Shown in pieces: positions 25,823 to 33,579 of a stretch of DNA of 35,680 nt. The stretch lies in contig CACJPV010000009.1 of the NCBI GenBank assembly GCA_902595425.1, forward strand, positions 1-35,680, given 5' to 3'. This DNA comes from an uncultured Alphaproteobacteria bacterium. Lineage in GTDB: Bacteria; Pseudomonadota; Alphaproteobacteria; HIMB59; GCA-002718135. The position numbers and the translations under genes were made by a program. The notes beneath the pieces were generated by a model. That model saw only the letters and a program-made list of their open reading frames with translations. It ran no database searches and was not told the DNA's origin. The stretch's first letter is position 1. Each line of letters starts with the position of its first letter.

Positions 25823-26864
25823 ATTGCTTAAGCTGCTTCCTCCTGAAGCTGCGCATACAATAACAATAAAACTTCTTAAATCCGATCTTAATTTTAAAAA
25901 AAAACATTTAAAAATTTATAAAAGTCTTAACCAAACAATACTGGGTATAAATTTTAAAAATCCTATAGGATTAGCAGCCGGCTTTGATAAGAATGCAGAA
26001 GTTATAAAACAAATGTTTGCTTATGGATTTGGTTTCATCGAAGTAGGAACAGTTACACCAAAAAAGCAACTAGGTAATGAAAAACCTAGAGTATTTCGTT
26101 TAGTAGAAGATGATGCGATAATTAATCATCTAGGTTTCAATAATAAAGGAAGTAAAGAAATTTTATTAAATTTAAAATCTTTTTATGCGCGTAAAGATAT
26201 TAATGAAATTATTGGAATTAATATTGGAAAAAATAAGTCAACTGAAAACGATATAGATGATTATTTATACGGTATTGAAAAACTTGGAATTTACGGTGAT
26301 TATATCACTATTAATATTTCATCACCAAATACACCTGGGCTTAGGGATTTACAATTGCGTGGTAGGATAGAAAAATTGGTAAAAAAAATTCAAAATAAAC
26401 AATCTGAAATAGAACAATTAATGAATAAACCAATTTTTATCAAAATCTCTCCTGATCTTGATGATGAGCAATTAAGAGATATTGCTTTAATGTCACTTGC
26501 TAACAATGTTAATGGTTTAATTATTTCTAATTCCACTCTTGAACGTCCTGATACTCTAATTTCAAATTATAAAAATGAGGTAGGTGGATTAAGTGGTAAA
26601 CCAATTTTTATAAATTCCACAATACTTTTAAAAAAGATGTATTCCTTAACCAATGGTCAAATTACACTTATAGGAGTTGGTGGTGTATCAAATGGACATG
26701 AATGTTATGAAAAAATCAAAGCTGGCGCAAGTTTGGTTCAATTATATACAGCTTTGGTTTATAAAGGTCCTAAAATAATAGATCATATTTTAAAAGAGCT
26801 AGACGAGTTAATTACTATTGATGGTTATAAAAATATTTCTGAAGCTATTGGAAAATCTTCCTAA
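25812..26864 (+). CDS. pyrD: Dihydroorotate dehydrogenase (quinone), class 2
   Basis: This enzyme oxidises dihydroorotate to orotate in pyrimidine synthesis, with ubiquinone as electron acceptor. The amphipathic N-terminal helix region LLKLLPPEAAHTITIKLLK is the membrane/quinone tunnel of class 2 enzymes. NPIGLAAGFDKNAEVI and EVGTVTPKKQLGN are the FMN-site motifs. NISSPNTPGLRDLQ holds the catalytic serine, and LIGVGGVSNGHECYEKIKAGA binds phosphate. Length (350) is normal. It overlaps lysK by 11 bases and the HAD gene by one base (TAATG). Confidence 0.97.
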   Translation: MLIKLLKLLPPEAAHTITIKLLKSDLNFKKKHLKIYKSLNQTILGINFKNPIGLAAGFDKNAEVIKQMFAYGFGFIEVGTVTPKKQLGNEKPRVFRLVEDDAIINHLGFNNKGSKEILLNLKSFYARKDINEIIGINIGKNKSTENDIDDYLYGIEKLGIYGDYITINISSPNTPGLRDLQLRGRIEKLVKKIQNKQSEIEQLMNKPIFIKISPDLDDEQLRDIALMSLANNVNGLIISNSTLERPDTLISNYKNEVGGLSGKPIFINSTILLKKMYSLTNGQITLIGVGGVSNGHECYEKIKAGASLVQLYTALVYKGPKIIDHILKELDELITIDGYKNISEAIGKSS

Positions 26865-27736
26865 TGACAAAAATTATAAATAGTTTTTTAAAAATATCAG
26901 ATGAATACGAGGTGTTTATTTTAGATCAATGGGGTGTTATGCACGATGGACATCATGGTTATGACCATGCAATAGATGCTGTTAAACATCTAGTAAGTAA
27001 AAATAAAAAATTAGCAATCATTTCTAATTCTTCAAAAAGAAAAATAAGCTCTGTTAATCGCTTAAAAGATTTAGGATTTAATAAAAATAATTTTATTGAA
27101 GTTATGACAAGTGGAGAAATGATCTGGCAAGAATTAAATGATTTTTCTTATAAATATGATTCTCAATTGAAAAACTGTTTTCATATTTTTGATAATTCAA
27201 AAGAAGATGGGAAGGATTTTAGAATTGGATTAGAAAAATTTAAATTTATTGACAATATTAAAGATGCAGATTTCATACTAGCATGCACACCTTTTCAAAA
27301 CACTAAACCAATAGATTATATTCCTATTCTAAAGGATGCTTTAGAAATGAATCTAATTATGTTTTGTGCAAATCCTGATTTTGTAACAATAGAAAAGAAT
27401 AATGGAAAAAACATGTATTGCATGGGAACTATTGCAGATTTGTACGATCACATGGGTGGAAAAGTTGTTATTCTAGGGAAACCATCTAAAGAAATTTATT
27501 TAAAAACTTGTAAAAAATTTGATCAAATTGATATGTCTAGAATTTTAGCTGTAGGCGACTCATTAGATCATGATATTTTAGGTGCTTCAAATTTTGGCAT
27601 CGATAGTGTTTTAATAACAAGTGGCATCCATAAAGATCTGTTTAAAAATAGTATAGAAAAAGGATTAAAAAACATAGAAAATGAAAGGAAATGGAATTTT
27701 AAACCAACATATGTATGCGAAAATTTTTCTTTTTAA
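26864..27736 (+). CDS. HAD-superfamily class IIA hydrolase (NagD-like, TIGR01459 type)
   Basis: The 290-residue protein begins the HAD core at FILDQWGVMHDGHHGY (about 18-33). It continues with LAIISNSSKRK (motif II, serine), ILGKPSKEIY (motif III lysine) and ILAVGDSLDHDILGASNFGI (motif IV acidic pair), so the class IIA cap arrangement is complete. The first motif reads DQWG, with tryptophan where HAD phosphatases normally have the general acid/base aspartate (DxD). That variation is typical of this subfamily as I recall it. Substrate and even phosphatase activity are therefore uncertain. It is translationally coupled to pyrD. Confidence 0.87.
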   Translation: MTKIINSFLKISDEYEVFILDQWGVMHDGHHGYDHAIDAVKHLVSKNKKLAIISNSSKRKISSVNRLKDLGFNKNNFIEVMTSGEMIWQELNDFSYKYDSQLKNCFHIFDNSKEDGKDFRIGLEKFKFIDNIKDADFILACTPFQNTKPIDYIPILKDALEMNLIMFCANPDFVTIEKNNGKNMYCMGTIADLYDHMGGKVVILGKPSKEIYLKTCKKFDQIDMSRILAVGDSLDHDILGASNFGIDSVLITSGIHKDLFKNSIEKGLKNIENERKWNFKPTYVCENFSF

Positions 27737-27742
27737 CTATGC

Positions 27743-27770
27743 TTGACAAATAATCATTTATATTTACTAA
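27743..27770 (+). promoter_or_regulatory. Candidate promoter of rpmB
   Basis: A perfect TTGACA (27743-27748) lies 16 bases from TACTAA (27765-27770), a weak -10. The ATG at 27782 follows 11 bases later. Ribosomal protein genes usually need their own strong promoter, and there is a 45-base gap here after the pyrD/HAD run. The -10 match is only partial, hence the modest confidence. Confidence 0.4.
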
Positions 27771-27781
27771 CCCCTATCATT

Positions 27782-28063
27782 ATGAGTATGAAATGTGAAT
27801 TAACTGGTAAATCTTTCCAGACAGGCAATAACGTAAGTCATGCCAAAAACAGAACTAAAAGAAGATTTTTGCCAAATTTACAAAAAATTACTTTCATAAG
27901 TGAAAAACTTGGTCAAAAAATTCAACTAAAAGTTGCAACTAGCACTATAAGAACTGTTGAAAAAAAAGGTGGATTAGATGATTTTTTAGTTTCCACTCCT
28001 AATAGTAAATTACCAGAAAAAGCTAAAAAATTAAAAAAAACTATCCTTAGTAAGACGAACTAA
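27782..28063 (+). CDS. rpmB: 50S ribosomal protein L28
   Basis: The 93-residue basic protein has the bL28 signature CELTGKSFQTGNNVSHAKNR and TKRRFLPNLQ near the N-terminus, plus the alphaproteobacterial C-terminal extension LPEKAKKLKKTIL. I start at the ATG at 27782, which gives MSMKCELTG. The ATG at 27788 (MKCELTG) is almost equally possible. The longer frame beginning at the TTG at 27743 is not credible, because that TTG belongs to the promoter's TTGACA. The transporter gene follows after seven bases. Confidence 0.95.
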   Translation: MSMKCELTGKSFQTGNNVSHAKNRTKRRFLPNLQKITFISEKLGQKIQLKVATSTIRTVEKKGGLDDFLVSTPNSKLPEKAKKLKKTILSKTN

Positions 28064-28070
28064 TTCCTAA

Positions 28071-28802
28071 ATGGATTTTTTTAGTAATTTTACGTCATAC
28101 TTGGGTTCACTAAACACTTTCACTTTGTGGGCAATAATGTTGCTTTTTTGCTTTTCATCAATTTTAATTTTTTTAAAATTATTTGGATATGTTGGCCTGT
28201 ATGTATATTCTGCATTAGCTGTTATAATTGGCAATATTCAAGTTTTAAAAACTGTAGAGTTTTTTTATTCTCCAGAGCCAGTAGCTTTAGGAACGGTATT
28301 ATTTGCTTCTACTTTTCTATGTACGGATATTTTATCTGAACATTTTGGTAAAGATAAAGCAAAAAAAAATGTGCTTGTCGGTTTTGTAGGATTTCTATTC
28401 ATGACGATTATGATGCTAATTACTATTGGTTTTAATCCATCTCAAATTGATTGGATTCAAGAAAGCTTAGCAAATGTCTTTACTCCTATGACTAGATTTT
28501 TTGTTGCAAGTATGATTGCCTATCTTGCAAGTCAATATTTTGACGTTTGGATTTATTCTAAAATTAAAAGTTTTACGACAAATAAATTTTTGTGGCTAAG
28601 AAATAATCTTTCAACAATTCTATCTTCTTTAGTAGACAATACTGTATTTAGTATACTTGCATGGATTATTTTGAATCCCAATCCGGAATCTTTTTATAAT
28701 GTGCTAATGATTTATATTTTCGGTACATATGTGCTTAGAATTTTTATAGCTTTAATTGATACACCTTTTATATATTTGTCTAAAAAGTTTATTCCTAAAT
28801 AA
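28071..28802 (+). CDS. Queuosine precursor transporter (QPTR/YhhQ family)
   Basis: The 243-residue protein has about six membrane helices. It carries the family's conserved block FASTFLCTDILSEHFGKDKAKKNVLVGF (about 79-106) and VDNTVFSILAW in the second half, which is typical of the YhhQ/DUF165 family. E. coli YhhQ imports preQ0/preQ1, and other members import queuine or queuosine. The next gene, sharing one base, is tgt, which inserts the base into tRNA. This context makes the transport assignment strong, but which precursor it takes up cannot be told from sequence. Confidence 0.88.
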   Translation: MDFFSNFTSYLGSLNTFTLWAIMLLFCFSSILIFLKLFGYVGLYVYSALAVIIGNIQVLKTVEFFYSPEPVALGTVLFASTFLCTDILSEHFGKDKAKKNVLVGFVGFLFMTIMMLITIGFNPSQIDWIQESLANVFTPMTRFFVASMIAYLASQYFDVWIYSKIKSFTTNKFLWLRNNLSTILSSLVDNTVFSILAWIILNPNPESFYNVLMIYIFGTYVLRIFIALIDTPFIYLSKKFIPK

Positions 28803-29995
28803 TGACAAATTTTTCATGGAAAGTTGGATATAAATCAAAAAAAAATAGCGCAAGGACAGGAACATTAACAACGCCTCATGGCAAAATTAATACTCCTGCA
28901 TTTATTTTTTGTGCAACGAAAGGAGCTTTAAAGGCATCTACTACTAATTTAGCTAAAGAAAACAATACTCAGATAATTTTGTCAAATACATACCATTTAA
29001 TGCTACAGCCAGGTGGTGAATTAATTGCAAATCATGGTGGATTACATAAATTTTTAAACTGGGATGGTCCAATGCTTACAGATAGTGGGGGATTTCAAAT
29101 ATTTTCTTTAGGCTATGGTTCTGTAGCTGACGAGATTAAAGGCAGAACAAATACTAAAAGAGATAAGACACTGCTTAACATAAGTGAGGAGGGAAGTTTA
29201 TTCAAATCATATTTAGACGGATCTTTCAAATTATTATCACCAGAAAAATCTATTGAAATACAAAGAGATATAGGGGCTGACTTAATATTAGTTTTTGATG
29301 AATGTACCCCTTTTCATGTAGACAAAACTTACACAGAAAGCTCAATGAGAAGAAGCCATAGATGGGCTACTAGATCACTAAATCGTTTCAATTCATTTAT
29401 AAATTATAAACCTACATATGGTTCAGCAGGTGAGCAAAAACTATATGGTATTGTTCAGGGAGGTATTTATGAGGATCTTCGCGAAGAAAGTATAGATTTT
29501 AACTTGAATAAAATTGATACATTTGGCATTGCAATTGGAGGAAGTCTTGGATCATCAAAAGAAGAAATGTATAAAGTTGTTAACTTCACAGCTCCAAAAT
29601 TAGGAACTAAACATCCGATACATCTTTTGGGAATTGGAGATCCAAAAGATATCTGGACATTAGTTAAAAATGGTATTGATACATTTGATTGTGTTAGTCC
29701 AACCAGATTAGCAAGACATGGTTCCGCCCTAATTAAAGGTAAAATAGGAAAAATAAATATTAAAAACAATGAGTTCTCTGATGATTTATCTCCAATTGAT
29801 ATAAATTGCGGTTGTTCAACCTGTAAAAAATACTCAAAAGCTTATATCCATTATTTATTTAAAGCAGGTGAATTGCTTGGTCTGCAACTTATTACAGCTC
29901 ACAATATTTATTTTATGAATGAATTAATGCAACTAATAAGGGATTCTATTAAAAATGATAGATTGGAAGAAGCAGAGAAGGAGTGGTTTAGTTAA
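28802..29995 (+). CDS. tgt: tRNA-guanine(34) transglycosylase
   Basis: This enzyme replaces guanine 34 in GUN-anticodon tRNAs by preQ1 (bacterial Tgt), the first tRNA-bound step of queuosine synthesis. [15 protein letters not shown] (91-105) contains active-site D94. VFDECTPFH contains the second region, and GIAIGGSLG and [10 protein letters not shown] are also conserved. The zinc site is CGCSTC followed later by the histidine of LITAHNIYF. At 397 residues it is slightly longer than E. coli Tgt. It overlaps the transporter gene by one base (TAATG), and its stop overlaps the convergent cobT stop by eight bases. Confidence 0.96.
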   Translation: MTNFSWKVGYKSKKNSARTGTLTTPHGKINTPAFIFCATKGALKASTTNLAKENNTQIILSNTYHLMLQPGGELIANHGGLHKFLNWDGPMLTDSGGFQIFSLGYGSVADEIKGRTNTKRDKTLLNISEEGSLFKSYLDGSFKLLSPEKSIEIQRDIGADLILVFDECTPFHVDKTYTESSMRRSHRWATRSLNRFNSFINYKPTYGSAGEQKLYGIVQGGIYEDLREESIDFNLNKIDTFGIAIGGSLGSSKEEMYKVVNFTAPKLGTKHPIHLLGIGDPKDIWTLVKNGIDTFDCVSPTRLARHGSALIKGKIGKINIKNNEFSDDLSPIDINCGCSTCKKYSKAYIHYLFKAGELLGLQLITAHNIYFMNELMQLIRDSIKNDRLEEAEKEWFS

Positions 29996-31766
29996 TTTGA
30001 AATATCTCAGATAGTTCATTAAGAAGAACTTCGCCTAATTGATCAACATCCATAATTGTAATTGCTTTAGAGTAATATCTTGAAACATCATGACCAATAC
30101 CAATAGCAACTAGTTCAATTTCTTTTTTATTTTCTATTTGATTAATAACATCTCGTAAATTTCTCTCAAGATAGTTTCCAGGATTCACAGAAAGTGTTGA
30201 GTCATCAACAGGCGCTCCATCACTAATAACAATAAGTATTTTTCTTTTTTCTTGCCTATTTTTTAATCTGTTATTAGCCCATAATAAAGCCTCTCCATCA
30301 ATATTTTCTTTCAGAATACCCTCTCTTAAAAGTAGTCCTAAATTTTGTTTTGATCTTCTTGAAGGAGAGTCTGCAGATTTATATACTATATGTCTTAAAT
30401 CATTTAACCTGCCTGGATTACTGGGTTTACCTTCTTTGATCCATTTTTCTCTAGAAGCTCCACCTTTCCATGCTTTAGTCGTAAAACCAAGAATTTCAGT
30501 TTTAATAAGACATCTCTCAAGAGTTTTTGCTAAAATATCACTACATAATGCTGCGACTGTAATGGGTCTTCCTCTCATAGATCCTGAATTGTCAATTAGA
30601 AGAGATACTAAAGTATCTTTAAATTCAACCTCTTTTTCCTGTTTATAGGATAACTTATTTTGAGGATTAGCAATTATTCTTGATAATCTAGAGGTGTCTA
30701 AATAACCATCTTCCATATTAAAATCCCAATTTCTGTTTTGTTGTGCAAGAAGTTTTCTTTGAAGTCTATTTGCAATTTTTGTTATCAAGGGTAAGAAAGA
30801 AAACACTTGTTTATCTAAGTTAAATCTTAGCTTTTCTAATTCTTTTTGATCACAAAGTTCGTTTGCATTAATTACTTCGTCATAATCTTTTGTGAAAGAT
30901 TTATATTCTTCCATAAAGTTATTATTTTCAATTTTAGGAAAGTATTCAATCTCACCATCAGATGAGTCTTCACCAATTTCATCATTCTCTTCCACTGAGA
31001 CAGTTTCTTGTAAATCTAAAGTACTGGTATCTGATTCTGTTTTATTTTGATTATTTTTATTTTTGTCTTGCTCATTGCTGTTTTTGTTTTCTTCATCGTT
31101 ATCTATCTCATTATTTTGGTTTACATCATCTGAAGTTTTTTGATTTTCATTTTGATCAAAAAAACCATAATCTTCCAAATATTTTTTAATTTTTGATCCA
31201 AAGGTAATTTGATTATCAATACTTGATGACAAATCTTTAAATACTTTTTTATAATCATTTCCAAATTTATTTCTTATAAATTTTCTATTTTTTTTATTAA
31301 GCTCTCCTAAATCAAGATTTAAAAAATTTTCATATGCAACGTACTTAAATGCTTCTGCAATATTGATATCATCACTATGAGAATTTTTTTTTAAATCTAA
31401 GATATGTTTCTTAGTAATATTTGATTTTATTCCCTTAAAAAAAACTGATCCTTTGGCTTCAATTCTTGATTGCTCCAAGGCATTAAAAATCTCATTTGAG
31501 AAATCACTGTTGTTGATCAGATTATTATGAATTTCTTTAGAATGAAACCTAAATTCAAGTGCTAATGAATCTGCTTCAGCTCTAACGTACGTTAAGTTTT
31601 TTTTTATACTTTCAATGTTAGGTTCTGTTAAATTAATTAAATTACCATCAATAGAGGAATTTTCTTTTGTGAAACTTATTTCTACTTGATTATTCTTACT
31701 AATTGATTTTGTAGTAGCAGTGAGTGATTTTTTAAATTCTTCTAGAATATCTTCATTCTTTAACAT
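29988..31766 (-). CDS. cobT: CobT-type cobaltochelatase subunit (VWA domain)
   Basis: The 592-residue protein has an N-terminal helical domain and a long acidic, asparagine-rich linker (about 205-285). A C-terminal von Willebrand A domain has the metal-ion site DNSGSM (D392, S394, S396) and [10 protein letters not shown]. With the AAA+ protein CobS it forms the ATPase module that drives cobalt insertion by CobN in aerobic cobalamin synthesis. No CobN or other cobalamin gene is in this window. Many alphaproteobacteria keep cobST next to a J-domain gene regardless of B12 synthesis, so the true client may differ. It overlaps cobS by 14 bases. Confidence 0.92.
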   Translation of the reverse strand: MLKNEDILEEFKKSLTATTKSISKNNQVEISFTKENSSIDGNLINLTEPNIESIKKNLTYVRAEADSLALEFRFHSKEIHNNLINNSDFSNEIFNALEQSRIEAKGSVFFKGIKSNITKKHILDLKKNSHSDDINIAEAFKYVAYENFLNLDLGELNKKNRKFIRNKFGNDYKKVFKDLSSSIDNQITFGSKIKKYLEDYGFFDQNENQKTSDDVNQNNEIDNDEENKNSNEQDKNKNNQNKTESDTSTLDLQETVSVEENDEIGEDSSDGEIEYFPKIENNNFMEEYKSFTKDYDEVINANELCDQKELEKLRFNLDKQVFSFLPLITKIANRLQRKLLAQQNRNWDFNMEDGYLDTSRLSRIIANPQNKLSYKQEKEVEFKDTLVSLLIDNSGSMRGRPITVAALCSDILAKTLERCLIKTEILGFTTKAWKGGASREKWIKEGKPSNPGRLNDLRHIVYKSADSPSRRSKQNLGLLLREGILKENIDGEALLWANNRLKNRQEKRKILIVISDGAPVDDSTLSVNPGNYLERNLRDVINQIENKKEIELVAIGIGHDVSRYYSKAITIMDVDQLGEVLLNELSEIFQIN

Positions 31767-32718
31767 TCGCTACCTTTGCATCAGAAATATCAATGCCAAA
31801 TGAGCGCTGAAAATACTCCTCAATAATAGGTCTTTCAAGCTCATCACATCTATTAAGAAATGAAAGCTTAAATGCGTACTCTATATCATTGAAAATTAAA
31901 TAATTCTCAGCCCAAGTTAAAACAGTTCTTGGACTCATAACTGTTGAAATATCTCCGTTCATAAAACCTGTTCTAGATAAATCAGCAGTTGCTACCATTG
32001 ATTTAATAATATCTTTACCATTTTTATTATTGAGTTTTTTAATTTTACTAAGAATTATTTGCTCTTCCTCATTATTGGTTAAGTAATTCAAAATTGAAAC
32101 AATATTCCAACGGTCCATTTGACCTTGATTAATTTGTTGAGTTCCATGATATAACCCTGAAGTATCACCTAAACCGACAGTATTAGCAGTTCCAAATAAT
32201 CGAAAATATTTATTAGGTTTAATAACCCTTGATTGATCAAGAAGAGTTAATCGTCCTTCTGTCTCTAAAATACGCTGTATAACAAACATCACATCAGGTC
32301 TTCCAGCATCATATTCGTCAAATACAAGTGCAACTGGATTTGAGTAAGCCCATGGTAAAATTCCGTCTTGAAATTCTGTTATTTGTTTTCCATCTTTTAA
32401 AACAATTGCATCTTTTCCAATTAAGTCAATTCTACTTATGTGACTATCAAGATTGACTCTGACGCAGGGCCAATTTAGCCGAGCAGCAACTTGTTCAATA
32501 TGTGTTGATTTACCTGTGCCGTGATAACCTTGAATTAAAACTCTTCTATTATTTGTAAATCCAGCAAGTATTGAAAGTGTTGTTGCTGGATCAAATCGAT
32601 AATTTAAATCAATTTCAGGAACATGTTCACTTCTTGTGTCAAATCCAAATACATCGAATTCGCAATCCAAATCAAAAGTTTCTTTAGTGTTAATTAATCT
32701 GTTTAGTTTACTGTCCAT
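31753..32718 (-). CDS. cobS: CobS-type AAA+ ATPase
   Basis: The 321-residue AAA+ protein shows Walker [11 protein letters not shown] (about 63-72), Walker [12 protein letters not shown], a sensor-1 region [20 protein letters not shown] and an arginine-rich C-terminal part. The N-terminal [17 protein letters not shown] is a CobS hallmark. CobS forms a hexameric ring that works with CobT, like the MgChelatase I/D subunits and MoxR/VWA pairs. It overlaps the J-domain gene by 11 bases and cobT by 14 bases, giving a three-gene co-translated unit. Confidence 0.95.
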   Translation of the reverse strand: MDSKLNRLINTKETFDLDCEFDVFGFDTRSEHVPEIDLNYRFDPATTLSILAGFTNNRRVLIQGYHGTGKSTHIEQVAARLNWPCVRVNLDSHISRIDLIGKDAIVLKDGKQITEFQDGILPWAYSNPVALVFDEYDAGRPDVMFVIQRILETEGRLTLLDQSRVIKPNKYFRLFGTANTVGLGDTSGLYHGTQQINQGQMDRWNIVSILNYLTNNEEEQIILSKIKKLNNKNGKDIIKSMVATADLSRTGFMNGDISTVMSPRTVLTWAENYLIFNDIEYAFKLSFLNRCDELERPIIEEYFQRSFGIDISDAKVANVKE

Positions 32719-33301
32719 TCTTTTTTATTAATTTCTTTAATAATAGTTTGTAAGACTGGTTGATCTCTTTAAATTTTTCCTCAGCCTTTTTATTATTTCC
32801 ATTTACATCAGGATGAAAGATTTTCACTAACTTTTTGTAATTTTTTTTGATTTTTTCCAGTGAAATCGGCATTTTTAGTTCTAAATTAATTAGAGCCTTT
32901 GTTTCCTCTAGCGTAAGAGACTCATCATGCAATTTATTTTTGAAATAATGATCATTAATTTTCCTATCTTTAGTTTTCTCAAAAGTACTAATATAATCAT
33001 CAAATTCATCAAAATTTTTTTGAAAATTACCTTTTAATGGCCATGAAGGTCTATCCCAAACTGTATCATTTCTCATAGAGTTTTCAATTTGATCAACAGT
33101 CATTCCTTTATAAAAATCCCATGATTTGTTGTATTCTTTTACATGATCTAAACAAAAGTAAAAATATTCATTTAATAAAACTCTCGATTTTGGTGCTCTG
33201 TATTCACCCTTTGCATTGCATTTATTGTTATCACACTCTCTAAAGGTTCGTTTTTCCCAAGATAGATTGTTTTTTTGAATATCAAATTTAAATTTATTCA
33301 T
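32708..33301 (-). CDS. J-domain protein with N-terminal Cys/His cluster, cobS-associated
   Basis: This 197-residue protein has its J domain at the C-terminus (about 145-192) with the intact HPD tripeptide at 163-165 (KIFHPDVNG). It can thus be expected to stimulate an Hsp70. The N-terminus has C23-x4-C28 and C50-x2-H53 in FRECDNNKC and YFCLDHVKEYN, spaced like a small zinc site. KGEYRAPKSR and WDFYKGM are conserved in alphaproteobacterial relatives. The gene is a fixed neighbour of cobS in this class. It is the first gene of the cobST unit and divergent from bolA by only 23 bases. Its client is unknown. Confidence 0.88.
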   Translation of the reverse strand: MNKFKFDIQKNNLSWEKRTFRECDNNKCNAKGEYRAPKSRVLLNEYFYFCLDHVKEYNKSWDFYKGMTVDQIENSMRNDTVWDRPSWPLKGNFQKNFDEFDDYISTFEKTKDRKINDHYFKNKLHDESLTLEETKALINLELKMPISLEKIKKNYKKLVKIFHPDVNGNNKKAEEKFKEINQSYKLLLKKLIKKNGQ

Positions 33302-33306
33302 TAAAT

Positions 33307-33316
33307 ATTATATAAT
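33307..33316. promoter_or_regulatory. Symmetric shared -10 element for bolA and the J-domain/cobST operon
   Basis: The 10-base perfect palindrome ATTATATAAT contains TATAAT on the plus strand (33311-33316) and TATAAT on the minus strand (complement of 33307-33312). It is eight bases from the bolA ATG and five bases from the J-domain ATG. Both transcripts would start at or next to the start codon. The -35 regions are weak on both sides. Confidence 0.6.
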
Positions 33317-33324
33317 CTAAAATT

Positions 33325-33579
33325 ATGAAACGTACAAAAAGAATAGAAAAAATTTTAACTGAACATTTATCTGATTTTAAATACAAAATTATTGATAATT
33401 CATCTATTCATAAAGGTCATAATAATTTTAATGGTGATGGTGAAACACACATAAAAGTGGAAATATATAATTATACAAATTTAGTACTTAATAGATTAGA
33501 AATACATAAAAAAATAAATTTTTTGTTAAAAGAGGAGTTTAAAAAAGGACTTCACTCATTACAAATTACAATTACTTAA
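33325..33579 (+). CDS. BolA family protein
   Basis: The 84-residue protein has the small alpha/beta BolA fold pattern: an N-terminal helix, NSSIHKGHNNFNGDGETHIKVEI with family-conserved histidine and glycine positions, and the C-terminal GLHSLQITIT in place of the usual GxHAL. BolA proteins pair with monothiol glutaredoxins in Fe-S handling, or act as regulators in E. coli. Which subgroup this is cannot be decided without comparison. It is a single gene, with a 5' end 23 bases from the J-domain gene and a stop that overlaps the convergent CNNM/CorC stop by eight bases. Confidence 0.9.
   Translation: MKRTKRIEKILTEHLSDFKYKIIDNSSIHKGHNNFNGDGETHIKVEIYNYTNLVLNRLEIHKKINFLLKEEFKKGLHSLQITIT

Noticed and set aside
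27743..27781. TTG at 27743 as the start of L28.
   Set aside because: That TTG is the first part of a perfect TTGACA -35 box, and the extra residues do not match L28.
30900..31160. Asn/Asp/Glu-rich stretch inside cobT, first suspected as a frameshift or inserted sequence.
   Set aside because: The reading frame is continuous, and CobT proteins normally have an acidic, variable linker between the helical and VWA domains.
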